From: Kwoniella bestiolae CBS 10118
Lineage: Eukaryota; Basidiomycota; Tremellomycetes; Tremellales; Cryptococcaceae
Assembly: GCF_000512585.2 (NCBI RefSeq)
Contig: NC_089248.1
Span: forward strand, 1,550,001 to 1,614,000
DNA: 64,000 bases
Direction: 5' to 3'
Made by a program: the position numbers and the translations under genes. Positions 1 to 11,305 of this stretch are shown here, piece after piece. Position 1 is the first letter of the stretch, and each line of letters opens with the position of its first letter. The notes beneath the pieces are model-generated. The model made no database searches and had not been told where the DNA came from. It saw only the letters and a program-made list of their open reading frames with translations.

Positions 1-530
1 GTTAACCTATTACTATTACACTTTGAATACGAATATTCGTAATCCAAAGGACAAACCACATTGTAATGAGAAGTGTGCAACGGCTCTATGGTCACCGAAC
101 GAAAACCCATTATTATTAGCCTAGATCACGTGTTTTGTATTGTTTCTATTCGTATTCGTGATTCCGTTAGGATATTCCTAATTGATGTGGAGACTCCAGT
201 GCAAGTCAAGAAGTCGCGCAATCGGTTCTAATCCATTAAATTCGGAATCATTACGAGATCTCATTTCCCACAACAAACCAGAACAGTCGGATGACCGGGT
301 GGAGAGGAGAAAGTTGGAGATAAATAATTTAGAATTTAGAAAGCATAAAGATAACAAAGTGGCCAATACGAGTATCATCTATCTTTGCTCATTATATCCA
401 CTTCTGTATGATAGTATAATAGTAAAGACCTGTATAATAGTCCATCGGACCAGCAAAGACGACCTCACCTATCCCTTTTCCCCCTTCTCTACGCCTTCAT
501 TCTTTCCCTAGTCGAGGTTGATCAGCCAAG
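1..530. other. Left-edge intergenic region
   Basis: No recognisable coding sequence was found here. The longest open frame (182-511, plus) has no family resemblance and a low-complexity end. The stretch at about 465-512 is strongly pyrimidine-rich (CCCTTTTCCCCC, TTCTCTACGCC, TTCATTCTTTCCC) and lies just before the first ATG at 531, as is common in promoters and 5' leaders of tremellomycete genes. Positions 30-41 hold a small palindrome, ACGAATATTCGT. Confidence 0.5.
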
Positions 531-1539
531 ATGCAGCTCAAGGACCAACGACCAGCTCTATGGGTATCTTGGTGGATGGCTTTCTCGATAGTAATCGTAT
601 CTTGGGGTGAGATGTTCCCCCTGTTTCGCTCGGGAAATCAAGCTGATATGTCTCATCTGCCTGAATAGACGCAGCGTACTGTTTCCTGCGTCCGAGGAGT
701 TTTGGTAAAGGTGATTTAGCTTGGATATGGGCACCTTACAAGTGAGCTCTATGTGAACCGTCTTTCAGGGGACTAGATTAGCTGACACGATGTTCGTGGT
801 AGCATGGTACCGTACAGTATGGTGAGCTCCCTTAGTCCCGGCTAACATGGCACAAGCTAATGTCGTTCACAATAGGTGGACTACCTATATGGTCAGCCAG
901 GTGTAGATGCCAACGACGGATTCACAAATGCTCAAGGTGAGCTCCACCCGTTCAACTAAATGTATCATGGAAGAAATCCAGCTGACATTATGTATCAGCC
1001 TTGATGAACGTCATCGAAGTCTTCTTAGCGATCGAATACCTATACCTTCGACACACCTCACCAAGATCATCAACCAGAACACCGAACCCATCTCATCGGT
1101 ATCACGCTCATGCTCCGCTCGTTGGGTTCGCTGGAGCACTCATGACGCTTAGCAAGACCGCCCTGTACTTCTTACAAGGTGAGTTCATCCTTCAGCTTCG
1201 TTGATGCCAGACAAGGAGGCAGATACTGACTTTCGGCGACCATAGAATACTTCTGCGATTGGTGTATGGTGGGACATAATGATAGATTCACATTCTGGGC
1301 TGTATGGGTAGCTACGAATGTGAGTGGCTTTGATTTTCAAATCAAGTGTGTCACAGCTCAGCTGACCGACTGTTCGTGATCTTGTCTATCTCGTATCGTA
1401 GGGGTAAGTCCAGCTTGCGGACGAATGCCTGTTCTTAACGTAATGATCAAAGCTGATTTCCTTACTTTTGTAAAGAACTTGGATCCTCATCCCTTTCCTC
1501 GTCTGCGTAGCCTTAGGCAGATTCATTGCTCAAGCCCTT
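531..1539 (+). CDS. EBP/EXPERA-like multi-pass membrane protein, N-terminal part of a fused reading frame
   Basis: The exons I assign are 531-606, 669-741, 803-821 (or 818-821), 876-936, 999-1178, 1246-1319, 1402-1403 and 1476 onward. The protein begins MQLKDQRPALWVSWW and has about four membrane segments. The motif LYFLQEYFCDWCMVGHND, followed by FWAVWVATNGTW, matches the LYFLTE..GH..FW..F.NALW pattern of the emopamil-binding family (sterol delta8-delta7 isomerase and relatives), and PLVGFAGALMTLSK is a further conserved block. Membrane location, probably ER, follows from the family; the substrate is unknown and isomerase activity should not be assumed. The last exon has no stop: it reads LIPFLVCVALGRFIAQAL straight into the siroheme synthase frame at 1540. 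One join needs a 2-nt exon (GG, 1402-1403). The third exon is the least certain. Confidence 0.65.
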
Positions 1540-3492
1540 ATGAGAGACACAGCAAGCCAGATTGCCTATCTTGAATGGTCAGCATCGCAAAGCCAATCTT
1601 CCACTCCCGGTACCACTTCGATCGGATCATCTACTCCCATTCCAATTAAGCCTGCATTCGATCAGGTCGAGTCCGACGCTTTCTCCTCCACCATCGCCGC
1701 ACCCGCTGCACTACCCCTTACCTTCCACCCTCGAGACTTGTCTGTGCTAGTTGTCGGGTCAAACCGTCTTGCAGCTACCAGAGCTACCACATTTTCGGAA
1801 GCTGGTGCCAAAGTCACTGTCGTAACGCAGTCATCGCTGTCGGACGCAGCACCCGAACTTAAGCAGCTGAAAGATGCTGGACGAATCGCACATCAACAGT
1901 TAGAGGGTGATGACAGTCGGGATTGGTCGTCTCTCCTTCCCAGCCTGAACATCTCCCTGGTATGCGTCACTGACACGCTAGTCGGAGCTCACTCTCGTCG
2001 ATCATCTGCCTCTGCCAAAACCATTTACGACGCATGCTCGTCTCTCCGAATACCCATCAACATCTCTGATCAGCCATTATACTCAACCTACACGTTCCCA
2101 TCGGTTCATCGATTCCCCGGGCAGGATGGTGTTACCTCCAACCTTCAGGTGGCTGTGACGACGAACGGACAAGGATGCAGGATGGCAGGCAGGATCAAGA
2201 GGGAAATAGTGTCTAGGTTGCCTTCAAACGTAGGAGCAGCTGTAGACAACGTAGGAAAGCTAAGGACGAAAGCCAAATCCGCCCCTAAACTATGGGAAGA
2301 TGAGAATCACGATATTCCCCTCAATTCACCCGTCGCCCAGTTGCCCACACCATCTATTTCCAGAGTGGGATCGGTGGAGAAGCTATTGGGTAGACCTGAA
2401 GAGGATACAGAAGAGCTAAGTGAGGAGGAGCAACAATTGAGAAGGATGAGATGGGTTCATCAGATGTCGGAATATTACTCTTTCGAGCATCTCGCAAGAT
2501 TGAAGGAGGATGATCTGGACCAAGCATTAGAATTATGGTCAACTAATCCTTCCTCCTCGTCAAATGAGGTATCACTCCGACACCACGACATCGCCAACAG
2601 TACCAAGCAGAAAGGGAAGATCCTATTAATAGGCAGTGGACCAGGACATCCAGGTCTGTTGACCGTTGCGGCCCACCACGCACTCAAGACCGCTACCTTG
2701 ATCTTATCCGATAAACTCGTGCCCTCCGAAATCTTAGCTCTGATCCCTTCCACTACCAAATTACATATCGCCAAGAAATTCCCTGGGAATGCCGAGGGAG
2801 CCCAAAATGAAATGATGGAGCTTGCGTTGGCAGGCGCACAGGCCGGCGAAGTGGTCGTGAGATTGAAGCAGGGTGATCCATTCGTATATGGACGAGGAGG
2901 GGAGGAAGTGTTATACTTCCGTGAGAACGGGTTCGAATCCACCGTCATTCCTGGAATATCTTCGGCAATAGCAGGTCCGTTGATGATGAATATTCCAGTG
3001 ACCCAACGGGGAGTATCGGAATCGTTAGTTCTGTGTACAGGGGTGGGAAGACAGGGAAAATCAGTGAAATTACCTGGATATGTCAAGTCGAGACCTCTAA
3101 TCTTGTTAATGGGGGTAGCAAGGATAAATCAAATTATACAGACTCTCACGTCGGAAGAGGGTCAAGGTCGGGACGGAGCGAGATACCCTGGATACCTGCC
3201 TATAGGAATTATAGAGAGGGCCTCATCACCGGATCAGAGGATAATTATGAGTAGTCTAGATAAGATAGAAGGCGCACTGAAGAAATTGGATGAGAGACCA
3301 CCTGGTATGATCATTGTGGGTTGGTCGGTGCTTTGTCTGGAGGGGAGAGGGAAGGTGGATATTCTAGATGATACGAATGCCTCGGAGGGGAGTGAGAGGG
3401 GGATCGTAGATGGTTGGTTGGGAGGGGAGGAATATAAGGTTAGGGAGGGGCTGCAGGAGGGATGGAGGGATTTGTTGGGTGAGGTGCAGTAG
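1540..3492 (+). CDS. MET1: Siroheme synthase / uroporphyrinogen-III C-methyltransferase (Met1 type)
   Basis: This is a single 650-residue exon counted from the ATG at 1540. The N-terminal third is a Met8/SirC-like NAD-binding fold starting LSVLVVGSNRLAATRAT, about residues 66-230. The C-terminal half is a SAM-dependent tetrapyrrole methylase: GSGPGHPGLLTVAA, then VVVRLKQGDPFVYGRGGEE and VIPGISSAIAGP. The family methylates uroporphyrinogen III to precorrin-2, and the NAD-binding part suggests oxidation toward siroheme, the cofactor of sulfite reductase in sulfate assimilation. The next in-frame ATG lies well inside the NAD-binding domain, so translation must start at 1540 or in the upstream exons. 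Because the upstream membrane-protein exons read into this frame without a stop, the natural product may be one fused polypeptide (531-3492). The function call is secure; the start is not. Confidence 0.9.
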   Translation: MRDTASQIAYLEWSASQSQSSTPGTTSIGSSTPIPIKPAFDQVESDAFSSTIAAPAALPLTFHPRDLSVLVVGSNRLAATRATTFSEAGAKVTVVTQSSLSDAAPELKQLKDAGRIAHQQLEGDDSRDWSSLLPSLNISLVCVTDTLVGAHSRRSSASAKTIYDACSSLRIPINISDQPLYSTYTFPSVHRFPGQDGVTSNLQVAVTTNGQGCRMAGRIKREIVSRLPSNVGAAVDNVGKLRTKAKSAPKLWEDENHDIPLNSPVAQLPTPSISRVGSVEKLLGRPEEDTEELSEEEQQLRRMRWVHQMSEYYSFEHLARLKEDDLDQALELWSTNPSSSSNEVSLRHHDIANSTKQKGKILLIGSGPGHPGLLTVAAHHALKTATLILSDKLVPSEILALIPSTTKLHIAKKFPGNAEGAQNEMMELALAGAQAGEVVVRLKQGDPFVYGRGGEEVLYFRENGFESTVIPGISSAIAGPLMMNIPVTQRGVSESLVLCTGVGRQGKSVKLPGYVKSRPLILLMGVARINQIIQTLTSEEGQGRDGARYPGYLPIGIIERASSPDQRIIMSSLDKIEGALKKLDERPPGMIIVGWSVLCLEGRGKVDILDDTNASEGSERGIVDGWLGGEEYKVREGLQEGWRDLLGEVQ

Positions 3493-4178
3493 GGGGATAG
3501 ATTCGTGTATGTGAATAGAATCTTAGATCTGGGGTTTTGGCATTTTCATTATTATCATTATCATCATCGTCATTCATCATTTATTTCATTATCACTGTCA
3601 CAATCTCAATGCATCCTAGACATTACACAGATACATACGACACAGCGGGATCGTCAGTCGACTTTGCAGTAAAACGGTCAGCGAATTACGGAGTTGAGGT
3701 AAGCTGAGTACCAATCCCTCGGATTCATTCATTTATGCATGCACAGCTATTACGACTCCGATTCTGGAATAGTCTCGGGTTTGATTGATGCATCTGTGCT
3801 CGGACGGCAGCAGCGTGAGTCATACTGTAGTCTCCAGTTCAAACAAACGTCATACCGACCAGGGAAGGAAGCGCAGATGATCGTCATACCAAATACCAGA
3901 GAGTAGTATATTATTTCCTAAAATAGAATATGGCTCGCTTGGCAATTCATGGTGAATATCTATTTTTAACTTGTAACCTGTGCCAAACATCTCCAATCGA
4001 TCATCAGACGATTCCAGCTGTTGTTGTTCTATTCCATTCTTCATTTACTCATACATCTGCATAAACCAGCAAGTCAGGCTATCAGGTTTATTGATACATA
4101 CTTCCACTGAGACGAACCCACATCGCCCATCGACCACGCTCAGCTCCGTGCGCCCCACCATCACAACCGCCCAATCGG
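3493..4178. other. Intergenic region
   Basis: No gene was recognised. The first 120 bases hold a low-complexity ATT/ATC-rich stretch (about 3540-3600), probably the 3' untranslated region of the siroheme synthase. The rest is the presumed promoter and leader of the Mam3-like gene; several short open frames (for example 3980-4219) have no support. Confidence 0.45.
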
Positions 4179-7100
4179 ATGATCGAAGAAACACCTACGG
4201 AACCTCCCCCGCCTCCTGATATACGACCTTTTGGTTGTATTACAGGAAATAACAATGACAAACACAATCGATTAAACTCAGATTACTATACCTCTACCCT
4301 CCCTCTGGGCGGGGTAGAGAACACTCATACGGCAGCTTCGCGAGACGAAGGGTACCGATTCAATCCGAGCTCAAGATCCAGATCCAGATGGGGCATCACA
4401 CTCAAAGCGGCGAATATGTTCATCCCCCTCATAATGCTCTTCCTCCTGGCCTCGACCGTCTCTGCAAGTCCAACTTCTCAAATGGCAGATAGCTACACCT
4501 CATACGACGTGCCATTCCTCTCCGACATGGGATCAAGTAAGAGGAAAACGCCAATACTGTCATTCTTCAAATACATCCTCGACTCAGCTTCCACCTCTTT
4601 ATCTCACTTCACCAATGACAGCAACACTGGTAAGATGAGGATGATGGGCAAGAGGGAATTGAGCACCGGAGAGATCGTAGAGGCTTGTATGATTCCTGTG
4701 TTGGTGGCGCTGAGTGGGATGTTTGCGGGATTGACTCTTGGGTGAGTTTGGTTTTTGTTTTGGTCGTGTGACCGATTCGACATTCTGGAATTTTTGGTGA
4801 AAAGGAAGAGAGAGGGCATCGGCCAAGATATGTATCTCCAAGGGTTGATGACATGAGCCCGTGTTGTAAGACGGTGGCTGGTATTGATCCTCGTCATTAC
4901 CATTCGCAGATACTTTTCGGTCGATCCTACCCAACTGCAAGTACTGTCCATATCGGGCACACCGACACAGCAGAAATACGCCATGAAGATATTGCCTGTC
5001 AGGTGGGTATGATTCTTCAGTCAACGACTATCAACCCTATCTTCTTCTTGTGATCATCGATTAGTCTCGATCACAAGCTGACCCAGATTGTTGCAATTGT
5101 AGGAAAGACTCCCATCTACTGCTCACGACGTTGATCCTGGGTAATATGATTGTCAACGAGGCTCTACCGGTGGTAATGGACAATGTGATCGGGGGTGGTA
5201 TTTACGCGGTCATCGCTTCGACAGCATTGGTAGTGATGTGAGTTGTCCTCATCCTCCTCATCCTATTCCACCATAGCTACCGTTTTCCCATGCTATTATC
5301 GTGCTTCCGCATGTCATGATCGCTGACAATCGCCAACCACACAGCTTCGCCGAAATCATCCCCCAGTCCATCTGCTCACGGTACGGACTCCTCGTCGGCG
5401 CCTCTATGGCCTGGCCCGTGCGAATAATGATCTGGATAGCCTTCCCAATCGCATGGCCCATAGCCAAACTCCTCGAATACATCCTGGGCGCACACCACGG
5501 TATCATCTACAGACGAAGCGAATTGCGAGAGTTGATCAAGATGCACGCTGCCACTGCAGAAGGAGGCGGGGATCTCGATTTCGATACCGTCCAGATGGCT
5601 CAGGGGGCATTGGATCTGGCTCAGAAGACGGTCAAACAAGCTATGACGCCTATTGAGCAGGTGTTCATGCTTCCCATAGAGGCGAAATTGGACTATGAGA
5701 CGTTGGGTCATGTAGTTAGGTCTGGACATTCGAGGATACCGGTGTATCAGATGGTCGAAGTTCCTGATATCAACCTTGCTGCTCCTACTAAAGGACCGGG
5801 TAAGACGAAGATGGTCAAGAAGGTGCTGGGGAGTTTGTTGGTCAAGTCTTGTGTATTGCTTGATCCTGAGGGTGAGTTCAGCTGACTCCCCAGCTCCCCT
5901 TTGATTAAGCAGCAAAGCTCACTTGTTTTTGCGTTCTCATAGACGCTACGCCACTTGCTTCCATCCCTATCAACGCTATCCCTTCTGTACCTTACGATGA
6001 ACCATTGACCAACATGCTGAATGTGTTTCAAGAGGGTGAGCTACTCGGATAATTGATCCTGGTGACCTGCCTGACAATCTGGATATCACAGGCCGATCAC
6101 ACATGGCGATAGTATCCCGACGACCTAAACGAGTCGAGAAGGACCTCGAAGACGCCGAATCAGTCATGACAGCCGCCGCAGGTGGATTGAGACAGCGATT
6201 CATGCGGAAAGTGGCCGAGATCTCACACGGCAACAAGTCGTCCTCGGATTCTGACTCTTCAGAAACTGATACCGACGTCGAGAGAGGCGAGAAGGGAGAG
6301 GGTAATAAGAAAAGAAGGAAGAAGCGAAGGACCAAGAGGATCAACTCTGGGTCGGACGGTACGGCCGTGGCGTCCAGTCCTACTTCCACCAGTGCCGCTG
6401 AGGAGATCAAGAATCAACAGACTCAAGAGCAGGAGAGGAAGAAGAAGGCTAGTCTGGTGGAGAAGGCGAAATTGACGCAGTTGGAACAGACTGTGCCTGC
6501 TGATGCACAGATGGCCCCTGGGGCTGTTGAGAAGGTGAGATAGAACAATTAATTGTATGTGTAGGGATAGTAGCTCATGATCCGGATGTTCAGTTTTTCG
6601 AAGGGTTGGAAGGTGCTCCACTTGGTGTTATCACTCTTGAGGATGTGTTGGAGGAGTTGATCGGTGAAGAGATTTACGATGAGTAAGTTTGCCTTTGGCA
6701 TTTCTCATGTCCATCTGCCCAAAGATTCTCATCATGTGCAAGTTGAGATGTGCTAATGTCTTACTGCCAGGTACGACGAGCACGGAGTCCCTCGATCAGA
6801 CGCCTCAGCGTTCGTACCGCGCGAAGCAATGTTGGCAGCTCGTCAAGCAGCATTAGCAAGACAGAATCTAGCATTAGCCGAATCAACCCCACTACCATCT
6901 ACCAACGATGCCGACCTGGATCAACAACCCAGTACGGGTGGAACGAGACGAACGATGATTCCTAAATTGACCATGACCAAACCCAAATTCAGTCTCGGTA
7001 AGAAACCGGTCTCACAACCTGGTAGATCCAGAACTGTCGATGAACCGAAGATCACCGCGGCTACTCCACCTTTGGTGTCTCAACCTCAACTACCCAGTCA

Positions 7101-7698
7101 TGATGCCCCATCAAGCAGTCTGGTAGCTGGTAGTGAGATTAGAAGAACCTCTTCACCCTCCGAGATTATCCAGGATCAGAATGATGCTCCCAGAAGAACT
7201 CAATCGGAAGTAAAGATCAACGCAAGGAGACAATCAACACCCACCGAAGCTCAACTTGGTGCGAACGTACCTCTCAAGGGATTAGATCCAGTCACAGCCG
7301 TCCCTGCTCGACTCCTCTCAGGAGGCGGAGCAGTCACTCCCAATATCGCTCCTCCAAGTGGTACCAACCTCCTAAGCGAGGCACTGATGATTGAAAGAGG
7401 TAGAAGAAGGGGAGGGACCAATACTCCTCCCATCCTTCGAGCCGTATCGCAGGGTGCGGTCAAGTCAACTCCATCAAGTAGACAGACCACTCCGCCGACC
7501 TCCTCCACAGGCCAAACTTCTACCTCGAGTGCTCCTGCGGGTGCGGCTGGAGGAGGGATTTTGAGCCCACAACCTGTACAGGCTAAGAAGGTCCCGAAGT
7601 TCAAATCCGTTCCTGCGCCTTTGGTCAGTACGCCTGCTCCGTCTGAGCGAGCGTCGATGGATTGGAAAGGGGAGAGGAAGAGTGAAGGGAAGGAATGA
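4179..7698 (+). CDS. MAM3: CNNM/CorC-family membrane protein, Mam3-like
   Basis: The exons are 4179-4741, 4910-5002, 5103-5237, 5345-5871, 5943-6035, 6092-6534, 6594-6682 and 6771-7698, giving about 950 residues. A hydrophobic segment near residue 90 (FIPLIMLFLLASTVSA) precedes the DUF21/CNNM membrane domain, with PVLVALSGMFAGLTLGYFSV and LTTLILGNMIVNEALP as hallmarks. A cytosolic CBS pair follows, containing SGHSRIPVYQ and GVITLEDVLEELIGEEIYDE. Yeast Mam3 and animal CNNM proteins act in divalent-metal (magnesium, manganese) homeostasis at vacuolar or plasma membranes; transport direction is not readable from sequence. Between the two CBS halves sits a charged insertion of about 140 residues (6100-6534), and the roughly 300-residue C-terminus is Ser/Pro/Thr-rich and probably disordered. 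All splice joins keep frame. Confidence 0.9.
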
Positions 7699-8186
7699 GG
7701 AGGCAGTTAGTTGGCCGGAAAGGATGGAGGAAGGAGGGACATCTGAGGGGACGAGATGACAAATAGTATATATACGTATACTATTAGCAGCCAAACTTTG
7801 CACGAAGCAACTGATATGAGCCATAGCATGTCATGTAATACTGTCTGATATCTGTTTTTCCATGAATCATGCATGCATCGCAGTTTCAGGTGTGCATCGA
7901 TCTGCTCGCTCGTTTGTTTGCCATGCACGAATGTTGCCATGTGGTCTTCACGTGTGCGCCACTATGAACGCGGCTGGTTTTGCGTAAACAATGTTGAGGT
8001 TGAATGATGTTTGGACCCACTTCTTATGTCGCTTTTCACATTGCTCATTCTTAAGATTGAACGTTCAAAATATACAAACTCTCTCAGAAGCAAATCCACA
8101 TCCCCATATTCAATCTCACCCCAGAAAACTACGCTCCTCATTACAGTGAATGGAAACACAACACCACCCACAACACCACCACCGAA
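7699..8186. other. Intergenic region
   Basis: This stretch lies between two genes on the same strand. It contains a TATATACGTATAC stretch near 7770 and the leader of the cdc14 gene, which is rich in CACCACC. No coding sequence or RNA gene was recognised. Confidence 0.4.
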
Positions 8187-10949
8187 ATGTCTCGTCCGCA
8201 GGGCCACCGTAAATCCCAATCCACCTCTGCCCTCTCATTCCTCGCTTCCCACTCCTCTTCCTCATCCTTTTCATCATCATCATCTTCTCATACTCCTCAG
8301 ATACCTAGGATTAAAGATACACCCTCTGCCTCAGAAGCTAGGAAATACCGCTCTCGCCAATCACAATCTCACTTACCTTCCGTCAATGAATCTGAACCAT
8401 CCGACTCGGCAAGTATGCCCGCTTTACCTGGCTTGACTACCACACCAAGTCCAGGTACGCCCGGAGGAGAAGGTATGAGACGGACGAAGTCGAACCAATC
8501 CCATATTTCTGGTAGAGATAGAGACAGGAGGCGAAGTAAGAGTCATTCTGCGGCTGAGGTGGAGAGGATGAAGAAGTCTGAGGTAATGGGAGTGGGTATG
8601 AGGAAGGAAAGGTCGGTTGATGAGGGTTTAGATGGGTGGTTGAGCGATGTAAGTTTGGGTCATCTTTTGTCCACATCCCTTCCCGATGATTTCACCTGAC
8701 CGTCTAAATTGTAATGATGAGGTGGATGTGACTGACAAGGTATACCTGTTGTTTATTGTGTTCAGATTAAATCCCTACGTAGCTCATCTCGACTTCGGCT
8801 CTCAGCACTCAAGCGCGTTGAACGATACCTCGTAGAAATCTGTTTGAGCAAAGATGACTTGAAACTGGAAGACTTACTATCCAAACAAAGTGAGCTTCAT
8901 GTTTCATGGTGGCTAGCCATATACACAATGGGACAAAAGCTCATGCTGCTTTCGTTGCTCAGTACATCAAACACTCTTATCCCTTCTCACAAGACACACC
9001 TCGACCCTGTCACAGAAGTCATCACATACCTCTCTACCAGCCAATGACGAGACCGCCGTAGGTCTTATACCTGAGCTCGAAGTTGTCGCCAGCATATTAC
9101 AGGGATTATGTTGTCTGAGTAGGAGATGTAAGGAGATGGTCGGGGAAAGCTGGGTGATGGAGGTGAGTTGGATAAGCTTCTCTTTTCACGTCAACCAATG
9201 CCTTGAACCGTTCTTCTACGCCTGTTATCACCGTCGAGAACCATGGCGTGGCTAGAATGCTTGATTGATCGGAAGATACGTCCTGTATGAGATGTTGTAG
9301 CTCAAACAATCTCTATCCTCCTAGATGTTCATCGATCTTCTACTGCTGCTACGCTCGCAACTACCCATCACAGAGATCTCCAAAGCCATCGCATACACCA
9401 TTTTGGAACTCTTGTTTTGCATACTAGTAGACTCACCCAAAAACGCACGAACGTATGAGAAGCTTGGTGGACTGGAAGCTGTCACTAGAGTATTGAAAGG
9501 TACCGGAGTGACCAAAGATGTCAGGTGAGTGAGAAATTCGGTCCAATCGCTTACAAAATATACCGATTCTGACAAATCTCAACAGAATGAAATGCATCGA
9601 GTTTCTGTACTTTTACCTGCTTCCCGAACAGAACGACCCCCAGCGAGCCGTATCCACCTCTTCGTCATCCTCATCCTCATCCAACGAGTCCTCACTCTTC
9701 CCACCCTCGCCCCTCTCGACTTCCCAAAACTCGATCGATCTACCCAAAATTGGTCATGCCGAGAATGCCCACTCACCACCTGGGCATCCTAAAGAACTGG
9801 CAGATCTCGACATGCCCTTCGTCCCGATGACACCTCGTAAAGCCCCTCAACCCAATCTCGGTTACCTCACACCAGCAACGAGGAAATCTTCCGTATGCAC
9901 CTCGAACAGTTCTACACCAAGTCTACCTACTGTTCCTGCTTCCCCGAGGGTACCCATCTCCCAAAGTTCCACTTCAAGAGGTCTAGCAGCGATGTTGGAT
10001 GAGATGGACAGTTCCTCTATGGCCACACCCAGGTCTAGTCGGTCGAACAGAATAACAGGTGAAGATGATAAGAGTGGTGTAGGTCTAGGGCTGGGTTTAC
10101 CGAAAAATACTAGTGGTATCGTCCGATCCAAAATATCGGAGAGAACAGATTCAACAGCCGGACCAGGGTTCATCGATCCATTCAACTTGGCAAGTACTTC
10201 TGAGAGATCACATTCAGGATCTTCGGGATCATCTACCATCGTTCCTTCGTCTACGTCCAGGTCCATCTCAAGATCAAGCACACAGCCATCATTGACGTTA
10301 ACAGATACCAATGGCCTCCCCAGATCACCCAGCATATCATCAGTGCGAAGAAGTAGCGTAAGGAGAGTCAGTAAAAGCCCATTGATCCAGTCGAATCTAC
10401 CTGAAGAAGAATCCGTACCCAGAACACCGAAGATAAGACATTCGAGAACACAATCCCATCTATCTGGTCTGCCATCCACGTCGAACGTACCGCCCGTCCC
10501 ACCATTACCTCAATCATCTCGTACACCATCTTCGAAGCCTCGTGCATTCCCTGCTGAGTTGACGAGGGGCATACCGCCCAGTGCGTCGTCGCCTTCTCTG
10601 GGTGGGGTAACCCCCTTAGGGGCAAGTAAGAGGATCCCGTCGGATAAGAGAAACCCTATGATGAGCGCTCGGAAGGATACCGTCGCGGAGGAAGGGATGA
10701 AACATGATAAGAAGCGGGTCAAGGATGTAAGAAGCGTGGACGAGAAGAAGGAGATGGTGAGTTCGGTTTCCCGCCTTTCATCAAATTCGCCTGATCGTGC
10801 GAAAATGGAGTTTGGGCGAGGTGAGAAATATCAGCTGACGATGCACGTAGCTCGGGATGTGGCTGGGTAATGTCGAACAGCTCGTTCAGGGAGTTGAGAA
10901 GGTCAGTTTCTGGGGATCGATAGGGAATAAAGGGAAGGCGGGACGATGA
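8187..10949 (+). CDS. cdc14: Septation initiation network protein Cdc14 (not the phosphatase)
   Basis: The exons are 8187-8648, 8766-8889, 9041-9162, 9325-9524, 9586-10755 and 10851-10949, giving about 725 residues. The conserved core runs from SALKRVERYLVEICLSKDDL through CILVDSPKNARTYEKLGGL to VRMKCIEFLYFYLLPEQ, the signature of the SIN component Cdc14, which in fission yeast partners the kinase Sid1 to trigger septation. The core is preceded by a Ser-rich head of about 150 residues and followed by a long Ser/Pro-rich tail. The family protein in S. pombe is only about 240 residues, so this one carries large, probably disordered and phosphorylatable extensions. The final exon encodes LGMWLGNVEQLVQGVEKVSF, a conserved C-terminal block. 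Every join keeps frame. The symbol must not be confused with the Cdc14 phosphatase. Confidence 0.88.
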
Positions 10950-11231
10950 ACGCCGTGACTACAAAAGGACGACGGTTGATGATGATAAGGTTCTACTGTT
11001 CAATTTTTGTTATAATCGATAATACCAATACAACACTAGGGAACGGTCATGTACTTGTACGGTTGGAATGTGTATATATAAATGTACCTTGCATCGATGC
11101 AGCTTTCTGATTCCTGGCACAACACATGCATAAGATATACACAAGTTGCCTCAAGCACCTTATCCTATAACCTACTTATTCCAGCCAAGATCTTCTATCT
11201 ACAGTAATCCCCAGCGAACATCTCAGATCTC
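10950..11231. other. Convergent intergenic region
   Basis: This short tail-to-tail spacer between cdc14 (plus) and the ferric reductase (minus) presumably holds both polyadenylation regions. It is AT-rich with TATATAAATG near 11075. Nothing else was recognised. Confidence 0.4.
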
Positions 11232-11285
11232 ACCACCCATACGACTCGGATTTCAAATACACCTCATTCACATCCGGATACCTAC

Positions 11286-11305
11286 CCGTGAGGATCTGTG
11301 AGAAT
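11286..11305. repeat. Imperfect 10-bp tandem duplication near the ferric reductase C-terminus
   Basis: CCGTGAGGAT (11286-11295) is followed directly by CTGTGAGAAT (11296-11305), 8 of 10 bases alike. The extra 10 bases push the coding frame into a TAG at 11284-11282. The other frame ends at 11232 with the family-typical SESYGW. Confidence 0.75.

Noticed and set aside
182..511. 109-codon open frame at the left edge
   Set aside because: It overlaps the pyrimidine-rich leader of the next gene and resembles no family.
2925..2945. GGGTTCGAATCC, a tRNA B-box-like sequence
   Set aside because: It lies inside the conserved siroheme synthase frame (ENGFEST) and no A box or cloverleaf surrounds it.
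2475..3086. 203-codon open frame on the minus strand
   Set aside because: It is antisense to the methylase domain, with no recognisable motif.
9862..10479. 205-codon open frame on the minus strand
   Set aside because: It is the antisense shadow of the Ser-rich cdc14 tail and has no domain.
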